From Monarcha castaneiventris obscurior (lineage: Eukaryota; Chordata; Aves; Passeriformes; Monarchidae), in the NCBI GenBank assembly GCA_026261815.1, contig JAMPIT010000481.1:1612001-1676000 (forward strand): a stretch of DNA of 64,000 nucleotides, given 5' to 3'. The notes below the pieces were generated by a model. That model was not told the DNA's origin. It saw nothing but the letters and a program-made list of their open reading frames with translations, and did no database searches. A program made the position numbers and the translations under genes. Below are positions 50,896 to 63,740 of this stretch, piece by piece. Within the stretch, counting starts at the first letter, position 1; every line of letters starts with the position of its first letter.

Positions 50896-53800
50896 CCCCC
50901 TCTGCTGAATCCTGAATTCTAATTCCAGGCATGACTTCTAGTGCTGGAAACTCCTGCTCCTGGAGCTGAGTAGAGATGAGCAGGAGAATGTGCTCAGGAT
51001 AAAAATATTTGGGCTAAACTGGCTCACTTTCATACCCCATCTTCCCCGGGATGGAAGTCCGTGGATTTTTTGCATATCCATAGCAGGGAAGATGGGGGGA
51101 GATCCATTTTAACTCACAACTACAATCTTTCACACACCTGTACAGGATTTGGGAAGCTCCTTATGGGGATACTGTGGAACCCCCTCCCTATGAGGGCGGG
51201 CACACGTGAGCTTCAGCCTGAGTTCCAGGAGCAGATCTGAAGAAACTCTATTTTCCCAAAGCCTATGCACCACTGCTGCCAGTTGATCTGTCATCAATCA
51301 GCCACACTTTTTATCCTAATAGATGTTTATTTGCCAAACCTGGCCACAAGAACAGCTTGTTTAGAATTAATTCCCACATCCAAGCTGAGCTACAGTACGG
51401 CAGCGAGGCAAGTGACCCCTGTACTCTCGGGACCACATTTCCTCTATGATGGCAGCAGATCAATTCAGCAGCTCGTGTGAGGCTTCTTTCTGGAAACTCA
51501 AGTCAACAGAAGTTAATTATACTTATTGATGCAAGATTAGAATTGATGTGGGAGTAATATTTAACCTGTCTGAGTGCTTCCTTGGTAACTTCCCTCAGTC
51601 CCCAGGATCTCAGTCAGTGAAGCAGCTGAGCAGGGTGGGTGTGCACAAGGCAGAGTGAAGGGAAGCTCCTCACAGTCCACAGCAGAAGGGATATTTCCTT
51701 TTAGATATTCCCTGTGCCAGGTCAGACAGATTTCGACTGCCCAGGTTAGATGGTACTGATGTTGGTTAATTTAATTTAATTATTCACTGAATTCAATACT
51801 GTTGTTTCGGTAGCACAGCTTTTCCCCCAGGCAGCATCAGTTCCCTCTCCACTTTGCTAGCTTTGTGGATGAAGGGATGGCAGAGAAGTGTTCTCTGTGG
51901 CATGCACATGTATTTTCCAAGTGTTCTTGATGACACATCTGCACTGTGCCCCCCGAAACAGGGCAGAGCTGCCAGGGCTGGCAGAGTTCACAGCACAAGG
52001 ACAAGTGCCCTGACAGCCAGGGTGCCACCTCCTCAGAGTGCAGCAGAGAGCTCAGGCACCTACTGACCCCAGCAATGGGCTCAGGAAAGTTCAGCCCTGC
52101 AATTTTGCAGAAAAAGCCCTGGATTTTAACCCTGTGACCTGGGACAACCAGCAACACCTACAAAAAGAAGAAAACGTCACCATGTAAAAACTGTCAGCTG
52201 TGTTTACTGATACATTATAGGCTGTTTTAGCTTGTAATTTTCTCTAGCTGGGTAAAATTAGCACCTTTGATCCCGCAAATATTTATATGCACATATTACT
52301 TTCCAGAATAGTCTCCTGTACTCAGTGTAACGAAGTCCTGTCCACTGGTCCCTAGGCAACCACTAGAACAAACTAATTAGTAACCTACAAATTCACACAT
52401 ATCCATCAAAACAGGATCCAGGTTAATTTTATGGTGCCTCCATATTTTCTGTGTTTAAAAATTAGCATGTCAACTTTCCCCGAATAAATAATACTAATCT
52501 ACAGACTGGTTTTAAAAATGAGTATAAAAAATCTCTCATTGTGAAATTCCACAAAAAAAAAAAAAAAGTTATTGAAGTAAATAAGATATTTGAGCATGAA
52601 CAAAAAGAAAAAAATCAGATCCTGTCCCAGATCCTGTCCCAGATGGAGTTGGGAAGGTTGGCTCTAGTTCTGAAGGCTGCTACACAAGAAATCCCCGACA
52701 GGCAGACAAACTAATGTGCCTCCCTCATCAGCTTCTGTGTCAGCTACAGCTGACTCTATTTACTTTTAGCCCAGAGAAGGAACTGGGAGCAGAAGGAAAA
52801 GAAAAAAACCCTTCATTGATATTCACAATGTTGTCTTACATGTCCAGCATTATTTTTGTCCAAGGAAGCTCTTTCAGAAAGTGGGAGAAAACAAGTGATG
52901 AGGTGGAAGAATGGCCTTCAGAGGGGAAGAAAGGACCCTGTTGTGGAGGAAGGGGTCTGTTTTATTCTGTATTAAAGTACCATGAATCATTTTGGTTTCT
53001 GTTTGTATATTGGATATCAGGAGAGTGAGGTGGACTCAATCTGAAAAATGGACTTTTTTACCCTAACTAAGCTAAATACCAAATTAGACATCTTTAACGA
53101 TGATTGGTTGGTGGAAATTGCAGCTCACCCTGATGGCAAAAATCCCCACTTGTCCCCATTTCCATGCAAAATAAACGATGTCCTGAACCAAACCACAGCC
53201 TTGCCCTGGTCCACGGGTGAAAATCCAGGCCCTGAGCTTTGGCAGGAGGGCTCATGCCCGGTGTCTGCGGGCTGGGCCGGCTGTGCCAGCGTCTCCCGAG
53301 TGCCAAGCCCCGCATTCCCGGCCATCCGGCCCCGCGGCAGCAGGAAGGAGCCCTGCCAGCTGGCTGCCTGCTAAGGCCTCCCAGCAGCGAGGGACCGCTC
53401 TGCCTGCAGCACTGCCCAGGGCTCCTTTCGCATTTCCATGGATCCCCGTCACCAGGGATGGGAACCTGGAAGGAGGAGGAGCCGCTTTACCTGCGCCCGG
53501 CCGCTCCGGATGCAAACCACACTTGTGTTTTTCCAGCCCTGCCGTTCTGAAGGGGATTTTGCAGCTCCTCTCTTCCTATCTACACCGAGTGAGGGTTTCT
53601 CCCTGGCTGACAGAGCTCAGTTTTGGCTCCAAGCATGGCAATTACACTGCTGGGAATAATGTCCGAGAAGGCACGACTGACAGGAAACTTCTCATTGACC
53701 ACGATGTGATTCATTGGGAGGCTCGCACTCTCTGAGCTAAAACAGCATCACTAAACAAAAATCACTGAAACCCCCAGGCTGGCTGGCAATCAAGTGCCCC

Positions 53801-54065
53801 AGGAGCCTTGACATGCTGGTGGGGGATGGCCAGGGCTGTTTGCTGCAGGTGCAGCAGGGCTGGAGCTGCTCAGCCCCTCACGTGCAGCTCAGGCAGGGTC
53901 CAGCAATGGCTCTCCAAATGCAGCCACTTTGGTTTTGGCAGCAGCTTTGCACAGGCCAGGGAAAACAGCCCTTCTCTGGGAGCATGGAGGTGAAAGGAGT
54001 GAAGGCTGAAGCAGGAAGGAGTGGGGTGAGGAAGGAACCAATGAGGCTCGGATTTCCTCAAATTA

Positions 54066-54300
54066 GTCATAGAATCATAGCATAGTTTGGGTTAGAAGTT
54101 TTGGCCCATTCCCTCTGCAGTGCACAGGGACACCTTCAACTAGGCCAGGTTTCTCAGAACCCTGTCCAACCTAACCTTGGACACTTCAAGGGATGGGACA
54201 TCCATCACCTTGACAACTTTTTCTAGTGTTTTACCACGCTCATTTTGATTTTTCCCCCCCCAATATCTACACTGAATCAATCCTCTTTTAGTTTAAAAGC
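54066..54300 (-). mobile_element. CR1 LINE fragment, reverse orientation
   Basis: It begins GTCATAGAATCATAGCATAG and carries the reverse CR1 block (CCTAACCTTGGACACTTCAA, GGGATGGGACATCCATCACC, CCTCTTTTAGTTTAAAAGCA). Its inner end is part of a downstream tandem duplication. Confidence 0.88.
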
Positions 54301-54584
54301 ATCCTTGGCAGTGCTCAGACCAGCCCTGGGAGTTCTAGCCTGGAGAGGGATGAGTCTGGAGCAGCCCTATGCCAAGAGAGGAGACACAAGTGCCAACTTT
54401 TCCTAGTGTTTTACCATGCTCATTCTGATTTTTTTCCCCCTAATATCTGCACTGAATCAATCCTCTTTTAGTTTAAAAGCATCACCCATCCTTGGCAGTG
54501 CTCTGACCAGCCCTGGGAGTTCTTCTAGCCTGGAGAGGGATGAGTCTGGAGCAGCCCTATGCCAAGAGAGGAGACACAAGTGCC
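54214..54584. repeat. 180-190 bp tandem duplication including CR1 sequence
   Basis: Copy 1 is about 54214-54393 and copy 2 about 54394-54584. Both run from CAACTTTTT/CAACTTTTC to GACACAAGTGCC. They differ by a few substitutions and small insertions in copy 2 (ACCC in GCATCACCCATCC, TTC in GTTCTTCTAG). The duplication joins the inner CR1 end with unique flanking DNA, so it happened after the insertion. Confidence 0.93.
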
Positions 54585-57500
54585 CTTTCAGCCAGAGTGA
54601 ACTTTATCAGGTTTTTCGTGGGAAAAAAACGTTATCTGTTCACAAGAGCAGCCTTGTGAGGCTGCACATGCTCTCACTGCTTCAGGCAAACAGAAGTGGA
54701 AGGACTTTTTCCTCTCTTTTGTATGTGCAGCCACTATTTAATGTAAATGTACTTACCAGAAATTGAATAACTCCCACACCAGTAATTTTATACCCATCCA
54801 ACATTTAAATTATGAATGCAATAATCTGCAGCACCACGACTCACAAGGCAAGGCTAGAATTCCCGAGGCAAGAAAAGTCTATTTTTAGACCTTTGCAGCT
54901 GAGATTTTTACTAGATGTAGAAATTTGCTCCCTTCTGCTGCCTCGGGGGTTAACTTGCGTGCAGAGTTTCAACGTTCTGTTTTTCTGATGTTTGGGCAGT
55001 CAAACAGCAGCAAAGCAAACAAGCTGCTTTTGGGGGAAGGACTGCAAGGAGAAATCCCCGTGCTCTGCCCGGGTGAAGGATTGCCTAACAGGGTTACTCT
55101 GAGGCAGAGAAGTGATGAAATTGGTTGTTCCTCTGAGGACATCCTCTGGCTGGGCTGTAACCTGGCTCAGGAGGGGTGGGTGCTCTCCCTCAGCATGGGC
55201 TCTGCTGGAATCTTTCCATCTTTAGTCCATGTAGCTGGCAGCAGTTCCGCAGAAGATGCTCCTGACTCATATTCGCAAATGCCATTTAAAATCTTGGGTT
55301 ATTTTCTTCTCTATGTTACTTAAGGGGTTTTTTTATATATATTTCAGGGACTTGGTGTTTTACTTGCTCTTCTTCTGTGCGTGGTACCCAGGAGAGAGCA
55401 AAGCAGTGCAAAACTCTCATTTTCCACTGTGTGTGGCAATAGCAGAAAATGAAAGAGGGAGAGAAAAGGATCAGATGCACCCCCATAATCAGAAGCTCCT
55501 TTCTGCTGGGCCCCACGAGGGATCTGTGTCATCGAGAGCACAGAGACAGCTCTGGTTCAGGCTGAGCAGCTCAGGGCTTCATCACTTTTTGTGTCACATA
55601 CAAGCATTTATCAGCAGGGCTCAATAACTGGTGGATGAGATGTGATGCTCCTTCCAAATCAGGACTGTAATGTTCTCCGTGCCAAGCTCCGTCTGGAATT
55701 ACAGCCTGGTGAGAAATCCCAGCCCTGGCACTCTCCTCCCCTGACAAATCACCCCACTGCCTTTTCCTAATCAAAGGCTGCCAAAACAGGAGCTCTCACA
55801 CCACCTCGCCTGCCCGAACCCAGCTGAGAGGCTGCTTGGTGGCAAGAGTTAAACACAGTTATTTCACCTCTGAATATCATCTGTGGACCATGTACAGAAA
55901 AAGATGCTAAATCTCTGTCTCCCAGTGCCCTATGAAAGGCTCTAGCAGAGTAGATGGACCTTAATTTCCTCTCCTCTGCAAAGCAATGCACTGCTTTCCC
56001 TGGTGTCATCAGGCTTTGGTTGTACTTGAGGGAAAAAATATTTTGAAAAAAGAAAAATATTGTGGCAAATGGAGATGCAATTCTTTTAAAACATTGTCTT
56101 TTTTGAGAAGCAACAGCAACAAAAATTATGTGAAGATCAAAGAGAAAAGAGGCTGTGCTCAAGGGTAACTCAAAAATAATATGGGGCAGTTGCTGAGCAA
56201 CTCTCCAATGCAAAGTATTGCTATTTTCTGATCCCTCCCCCCATCTGCACAAGAGGGATGGTGTCTAGTACTGGTCAAAGAAAAAGTCTGTGTGATTGCC
56301 TGGGTACAATTAGATATAAGGTCTTTGCAAACAGCTCCTATCAATCAGCCTCGAGCCATTGATCTTACATCTAAAGCACTTATTGAAAAATAAATTATGG
56401 TTTTTTTGATCTAATCCACTATTAAGGATTCCTTTCTTCCTTTTTGAGGCTGGGTAAATAAAATTCTTCTGTCAGAACTTGCTTAATAATTATGCTGGAC
56501 ACACAGTAGACCAAATCCCGAGGGTGAAGCAAAACGACAACTCAGAAGCTAAAGGCTGATTTCTTTTTCTCTCGTCTTTTCTTTTTTTGTTGGAGTAGCT
56601 ATTCTTTACCCAGGCACTGCACAGTGCCAAATGCATGCCAATAATCAGGGTATTGTCTGTTATCTGCCTCGAGCTGAGAAGCACACGTGCCACAGGGATC
56701 TGCCTACTGCAGAGTGATACCCGAGGACTTCACCTTTCTCCTCCCACAGTGGCTTCGTCCTTGTCCTGCTTTTGTGCAGCTGCTGGCACTTGGCTCCAGA
56801 TGCAAAAGTGCTTTTGTCCTCCGAGGAGGGATTATCAGCGTCCATCCATGGGGATCTCTGGCATCAGGATTGCACTGAGACCACCAAATGGAGGGGCAGA
56901 TGACAGCCCCATAGCAGGGCTGGGACACAGCTCAGGTGGTCACTGTCCCTCTCTCCTGCTGGGGTTTCTGGGGAGGTGTTTAGATCTCTGATAACCATGG
57001 AAATACATTGTGTCATCTCATTTTGTCACCGAAGGGAATAAACTCCTGAGCTCCACCCCAGCCTGCAGAAATGGGGAGGGATCCCACTTTTCCATCTCCC
57101 TCTCCAGCAGGGCAGGATGGAGATGTGACTCAACAGCACACTGTGCACCCCTCGGGGAAGGGTCCCTGTGAGTGGGAGTGGGCTCAGCCACAGGGTCAGG
57201 GACCACAGCCCCTGCTCAACACCTTCTTCCCAGGGGATGGACCTGAGGCAAAACAGATGCTTGACCCACAGCAACGTCAGTGTGACAAGGTTTGCCCTGC
57301 TATTTCCCACTGTGGTTGGTTTTTTTTTTAAATACCCCTTTGAAAGCAGTGCAGCCAGCTCAGCTCTGCCTCTTGGATGCTGGCAGGCTGCCACCCTTTA
57401 ATTAAGTCTGCTGTTATGTCTAATGCTGGTGGCAGCATTTCAGGGCACCAGCACAGAGGCTGTGGGAGTGGGAGATGAGGTGGCTGCAGAGCTGTGAGGT

Positions 57501-60500
57501 GACTTGGGTGCTCAGGCTAACACGCCGAAGTAAGAGTGTTGATTTTATCATCCTCACGGGTCAGATCAGCTCCTGAGCACAGGTCCGGCCACGCCATAGA
57601 AAAACTCATTTTCCTGCAGGGGAGAGAGCAGCTGGGAGCAGAGAGCACTGGTTTGAAACCCCACCTCTCACTTCATGGCACAAAAGTGCTGGCAGAGCCC
57701 TCTCTGCAGTCCCCTGGTACCCGGGTGTGTGCCCACCCAGGGAGCCAGCTCGACAGTGCCCTAAGCCTGTGCCCAGGGGCAGCCCGCACCTCAGGGGCTG
57801 CCCCTGGGCTGTCCCTGCTTGATCTGAGCCTGAGCTGAGCTTCCAGCCCGGCTAACACCAGCAGGGACTGAGGAAGGGACAGCTTTAGCATCTCTCGCTG
57901 TGCTGGAGGCCAGACCGCAGGTAAAGTGTGGGTGGTTTTCCCTGCACTTCTGGCTGCTCCACAGAGAGCAGCTCAAATTCATCTCGTTCCCCATCATGAG
58001 CATCGACAGAGTGAGTCTGTGGCCAGGTACAGAGCCTCTTTGCTGCAAGCCATGGCTTGACTTCAGTGCGTTCTTCAGCCTCATTCCTCCTCACCCAGCT
58101 CCCCAAGAGCACAGATCTGCTCCTTCCCCTCCTCTCCGCGCAGCTGCTGCCCTTGTGCAACCCCAGGGCTGAATTTCAGTGCCACTGGGCAATGACCACG
58201 CACAGGACACGGTGACGAGGCACAGCCGCGAGTGTGCAATCCCAAATCCAGGTTCCCGCAGCTCCCTGTCCCCGGAGCCAGCCGCGGATGCTTTGGGAAA
58301 TAAATCAGCCTCGCATTGCAAAACGCGTTGGGATCTTGTCTGGGATGTGGGACTCTGCCACCACCAAGTGATCGGTGGAAAGAAGAGAGAAGAGCCTGCT
58401 CAAGGCAGCGCCCGTGCAACCTCAGGCTGGTGCCCAGCACCCTGCGATTTGTATTCTGCCTCTTGTTCTCCAGCAGCTGTGCCCTGCTGCCCCTCCCGGT
58501 CCCCATCAGCTGCCCCAGAGCAGTTCGTCACTCCCTCAGCCCCACAAGGCTGATTTGATCTGCTCTGCCATGGACAGAGCCGCGTTGCAATTAAATACTC
58601 TCCCGGTTCTATGCTAATGAGAGGCAGGAACAGAATGCACAATGGCAGATAATTACAGGCGAGCAATTACAGACACAATCTTCCCTCTTCCTTGTCCTTG
58701 CAGTGTTTTTTCCACTGTTCCACACTTGCTGTGAGCCTAACACAGCGACCAGAGCTCTGAAGATGATAAGCAGAGTAATAAAAAATCTCTTTGAAGCACA
58801 CCCCTGAAGCTCCATGAGCCCTGATCATCCCTTCATGCCATGTTTCTGCAGCCTGGCTGGCCAGGGCAGCGAGCAGGAGGCCCACTTCAGGTGGTCTGAG
58901 CTGCTAAAAGCAGTGCCATTAAAGAACTCCAACTTAATAACGATAATTGAATTAAAGGATTATTGTGGAATATTTCCTGCTTGTTTCCAAGAAGACTTGT
59001 AACTTGCTAAAACTTTTTGAAACCCATCTGTTGTAAATAGCAGCTCATGTGCTTTCCCAACACTTTACCTTTCTTGCTCAATACCAAGTGTCTACTTAGG
59101 AACTGTTTTTCAAAACACTGTGCACTTTGCACAATTAATTTGGGGAAGTCTGTGGTGTGTCCCAATGCCCAAAAAAGGGCTGTGACAGGCTGGGGAGATC
59201 ACATGTATAAAGTCAACGTATGGAAACAAATAAGCACATTTTTATGCATGCAATCTCAGGCAGGATTGCTTAGAAATGGTGAAGTGCTTTAAAACAATGC
59301 CATGATATTCTTAAATGCCAAGTGTCATATGAAATATTATTCAGAATCACTTCTCTCTCCTTCCCAACCTTCCTGCAAACAAGTGGGATCTGCACATCCC
59401 GGCCGTGGGCGCTGGGAACAGCATCAGCTGTGAGTGGTGCATTATTAACAACTGGAATTATTAACTCTGTTTCAGAAAGCTGTTCTGTGCCTCTACACAC
59501 AGTCGTTTGCAAAATTATTTGGAAAATTCATCTTGCACCTGATCCCTCCCTTTTTTAATGAAGCATGTCGTGCTGTCAGACAATGCTGATGGGCAACAGA
59601 AAGCAGGGAGAAAGGGAAATAGCACCTGAAATGAGAGGCAGAGCCTTTCCCACAAAGCAACTCACTCACAGAGTTAAAGCAGAGCAAAACAAGGAGAGAT
59701 TAAAAGAGAAATTGCACTGTGGGAGGGGGTGTCAGTGTGATGGGACCTGGGTCCCTGTAGGGAAGGTGAATATCCTGGTTCCTCACTTACTGCCAAACTT
59801 TTAGCCACCAAGAAGATGCTGATGGTACCTGGCTCCAGTTTGGTGCCCTCCTCTATTTCCATTTGCCCTGGCTCTGCTTCTCCAGCCACAGCTCCAGGGA
59901 GAACCTCTCTGCTCATGGGGCATCATTGCTTTTTTTCTCCTTCAACATCTGGTTGGAAAGTAGGAAAACCCCCTCTTGGTAGTGACCAGAGATACCCCTG
60001 GGCTCCAGGGGAGCTGTATAACCACTGGAACTCTTGGCATCCTCACTCCATGCTCAGGTCTGCATCTCATTCCTATTTTTGCCACTCTTCTCTTTTTTCC
60101 AAGCAAATTTCTAAGGAATCCTTCACCCGCCAAGCACCAGCCCAACCTTCATCAGATAATATTGCCTGCAAAAATTGTACAGCAGAATTTTTTGTGTGGT
60201 TGACATTAATTTTCATGCTTCACAGTGTCTTGTAGGCCCTGTGAAAGAAAGGGAAGAGACAGGTTGGAATGATTTCTTGCTTCCCCTGCCCTGCTAGGGT
60301 GATGTTTCTCAGCATCCACAGGGAGGAGATGTGTGGGAAGCAAAAGGATGAGAGGAGTTCCTGTGGCCACTGGTTTTGAGATAAGCAAGTACAGTTTGTC
60401 ATGCAGCCTAAAAGGAGATCTGGCTTCTGCATTCCCCAAATTCTCGCTCCTCTGCTCTCTGGCACTGCACCATGCAGGAAAATTGCTGATTGACCATCAT

Positions 60501-63500
60501 GCCCTGGAGGTGCCGGATCTGATCCTGCCATGCTGAGGCAGAGAACAGCCAGGGGCTGACAGCAAACACCCTCCAGAAGGAAGACCTAGCTCCTGCACAT
60601 ATGGTTTTGCTACAGCTCCTGTCTTATTCAGTTCCTTAAATTATAGAGAAAGTGTTAAATGTTCCTTGTCCTCAACTTCTCCCTCCAGCACGGCTGCACT
60701 CTGGTTAGGCAGAGGTCAAAACCAGCAGGACGTGATTACTCACTGGAGAGGGAAGGGTGTCCAGTTTTTCTTTTTCCCATTTTTTGTTTCAGGATGGTCT
60801 AAACTCTCCTCAGATCACAGCAGCTGTGACATCCAGTGGCAGCTCTGTAGTATTTGGAGTCTCCTAAGACAGCTTAGCTGAGTGGTTTCACAAGAAGAGC
60901 CATCTCATCACCACAGTCAGGACAAGGAGAATCCTGCTACTTGCAGCCACAGCAAACTCTCTCTCTTTAGGCCAGAAGCCTCAGCAAAGCCCAGGCTGGC
61001 TGATGAGATGGATTTATTTGCTAAAACCCTGTTTGCTGCAGCCAGACCAATAAAGAGACCTGCTGGAGGTCTCAGCTCTCCAGACCCAGGAGGGCTCTGT
61101 TTCCTCTGCCCTGTGCTATCTTTGCACAAATCTGACTCCAAATGACTTGTCTGGAGGCCAAACCAGCTTCAGGAATAGGAATTGGGCTTGGAAGAGGAAG
61201 GCAGTTGATAACAGCACGGGCAAAAACATCCTGAGCGTCGTTGCAGCTTTGCCTGCAGTGAGCTGATGCTTTGTCTTCCTCCTGTCTCTGAGTCCCTTTT
61301 CACTCCTCTTCCCCATGCCTTTGTAGTTGGATGCCTGACATACTCTCTATTAGTCTCTGCTGCCTTGTAATGAACATCAAAAGAATGAAAAGATGATGAA
61401 TCGGAGATCAGGACCCAGAGCAATCGTTAATAGAAGGGAATACATTAGGCACACCACGGCTCAATAGGAAATATATTTTCCATCTGCCTTTGTTACACAG
61501 ATCTAAGGGCAGGCTTGGCATTGTCTCAAGCAGCCAGAGATGGGGTTGAGACAAGGTTTTTTATGAGAAAAGCCAGCAGTCAGGGAAAATCCTCGTACAG
61601 ATGAAGGTCTTTCTAAATTAGAGTGATCTGGAGACCGCGGGTCAGGCTTTGGAAGGCAGCGGGCAGGCAGGGGGAGCAGCATCCTTCTGGTAGCAAATTC
61701 ATAACCAGGGAGCTGAACACAATCCGGCCCCTTCAAAACTGGAGAAGTGGCTGCACTGGCTGACAGGGGTGAGACAGGGAACTTGGCAGAGCTGCCAAGG
61801 GCTGGAAGGACAGAGGGATGCGTTCCCCTCTCCCAGGAACCTTTCTCTGGAGAAAATGCAATTGATAACTGATGCTGAAGTGTTGGACCTTAAACCTTGA
61901 GAGGGCTTTTAGAGACATGAACACTTGAAATTCCTGCCTGACATGGCAGCATCTCCAGAGAGATAACAGAGGTGGTGTCTTGGTGAAGGAGTGCTGCCTG
62001 TCGGGCCTGGGCAGGTGCTGCTTCATCATTTCACAGGGGCCACTGGAGAGGGATAGAACAACAACAAGTTTCAGTCCCTCTTGACTAAACACTGCCCAGC
62101 ACCTGGGGGCACCAGGTTTCATTATCAGGGGCTTCACAGAAGCCAAATGGTCAAATAAACAAGAAAAAATTAGCTAGACTGCTGATTCTCCTCATCTCAG
62201 ACACAGAGATCTTGTTTGCTCTCTGCTCTCCAGAGAAATGTGTTTCCCTCTGTTCCATGGTGCTTACACAACCACATATGCTTGGGAAAGAAGTGTCATA
62301 CAGGAAATACAAGTTTTGGCTGAGAAAACTCCCTCAAATACTGTGCCTGAAGGACCCTCCAGCTTGTAAGACACCTGATGGGAGTCTGTGGCCTCCCATC
62401 AGCTTTTGCTCTCGGCTGCCCTGGCATGGCTCAGAAGAAACTCTTTTAGTTCAGTTAAGTTGGGCAGAGACAAGAGCAAAGTTTTCTATGTTTGTGTTTG
62501 GAAGTGATCTGGCAAACCCAGGGCTCCATCATCACCCCTGATGCACACAAAGAATTAATGGATTTGCATCTTTGTAAGGGGAAAGAGAATTGGGCCCACG
62601 TTGAGTGGTGATAATGAATCAAACTGAATTAAATTTTGATACATATTGGAGATATGTTAGTTACTATATAAAGTAATATACTTAATTAGCTCAGGAAGTC
62701 TGTTAAATATTGCATAAGGTTACCAATGAGTTCCTGCAGGAAGCGAGGGAGCTGACATTTGTAGGTCTCCTCACATGAGAACCTGGTGGTAGCTCTGGAG
62801 AAATCCATGGACTCCACAAGTGGGCTTAAACTCTCCCCCTCTAATTGCTTAGTGACCTGAAGTTTTATGAGGTCTGATGGAATGCAAAGGAGCCCACTGT
62901 GCCACAGCTTGCACCACGGCCCAGAGAAGCCCAGCTCATTTCTTCACAGCTGCTCTGTTTTCCATCTGCCTGGGAACAGCACTGGCTTTGATTAGAAATG
63001 TTTTAGTCCTTCCCAAATCTCCTTTTGTCACTCCTGACCCACACTGCTTGCTGCCATTAAGAGTATTGGAAACAAAGCCCAGCATTGCCTCTTAAACCAT
63101 CCCCTGATGGAGTACCAAATTCAACTGATACTTTTTCAACAGAGCTTTAACATTCACTCCTCCATGTGGCAAAATGCTTCCAGCAGCTGCACGTGGATAT
63201 CACATCTTGATATTCAGACCCTGCTGTCTCTCTCTGAAAACATCTATCGGTCTGAGCAGTGGCTGCCAACTCAGTCCAAGCTGACAGATGTAGGATGACT
63301 TCTGGTTTCATTCCCCACTGTGCTCTGAAATTTTCATTTCAAAATACAATACTGAATTGGCCTTGGCAGAAATCAGGTGTTAACTCTGATCAGACAGTTA
63401 CTTCATTACTAATGGCATTACTCATCCTGCTCTGCGGTGCTTTCCTCCCCCAGAGTCGTTAAACATTATCCTGTTCACCAAAGTGCTGTTGGCTTGAACA

Positions 63501-63685
63501 AGGATAGAAATGTGACTTTCTTTGGTGACAAGGTGATTTGTAATTTTAGGGAGCTCGTTCCCAAGAAGCCAAAAGCAGGCATGGTAGTTCAGGACAGGTC
63601 CAACTATGAAAAGTCTTCCTTTACTAAAGGATGCATTTTTGGACACTTTGGGAGTTTGGATTTGCAGGTTACAGCTGGGAGTGGA

Positions 63686-63740
63686 GAGAAAGAACAAAGG
63701 AAGGAGAGGAAAGAAGGAAGGGAAAGAGAAGTGAAAAGGT
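63686..63740. repeat. Purine-rich (GGAA/GAAA) tract
   Basis: An imperfect polypurine run of GAAAG and GGAAG units. Its reverse strand makes a pyrimidine tract. Confidence 0.6.

Noticed and set aside
58611..58621. Exact match of ATGCTAATGAG to the OSBPL2 promoter copy at 47510
   Set aside because: An 11-base match between two places in 64 kb is expected by chance many times; no longer similarity surrounds it.
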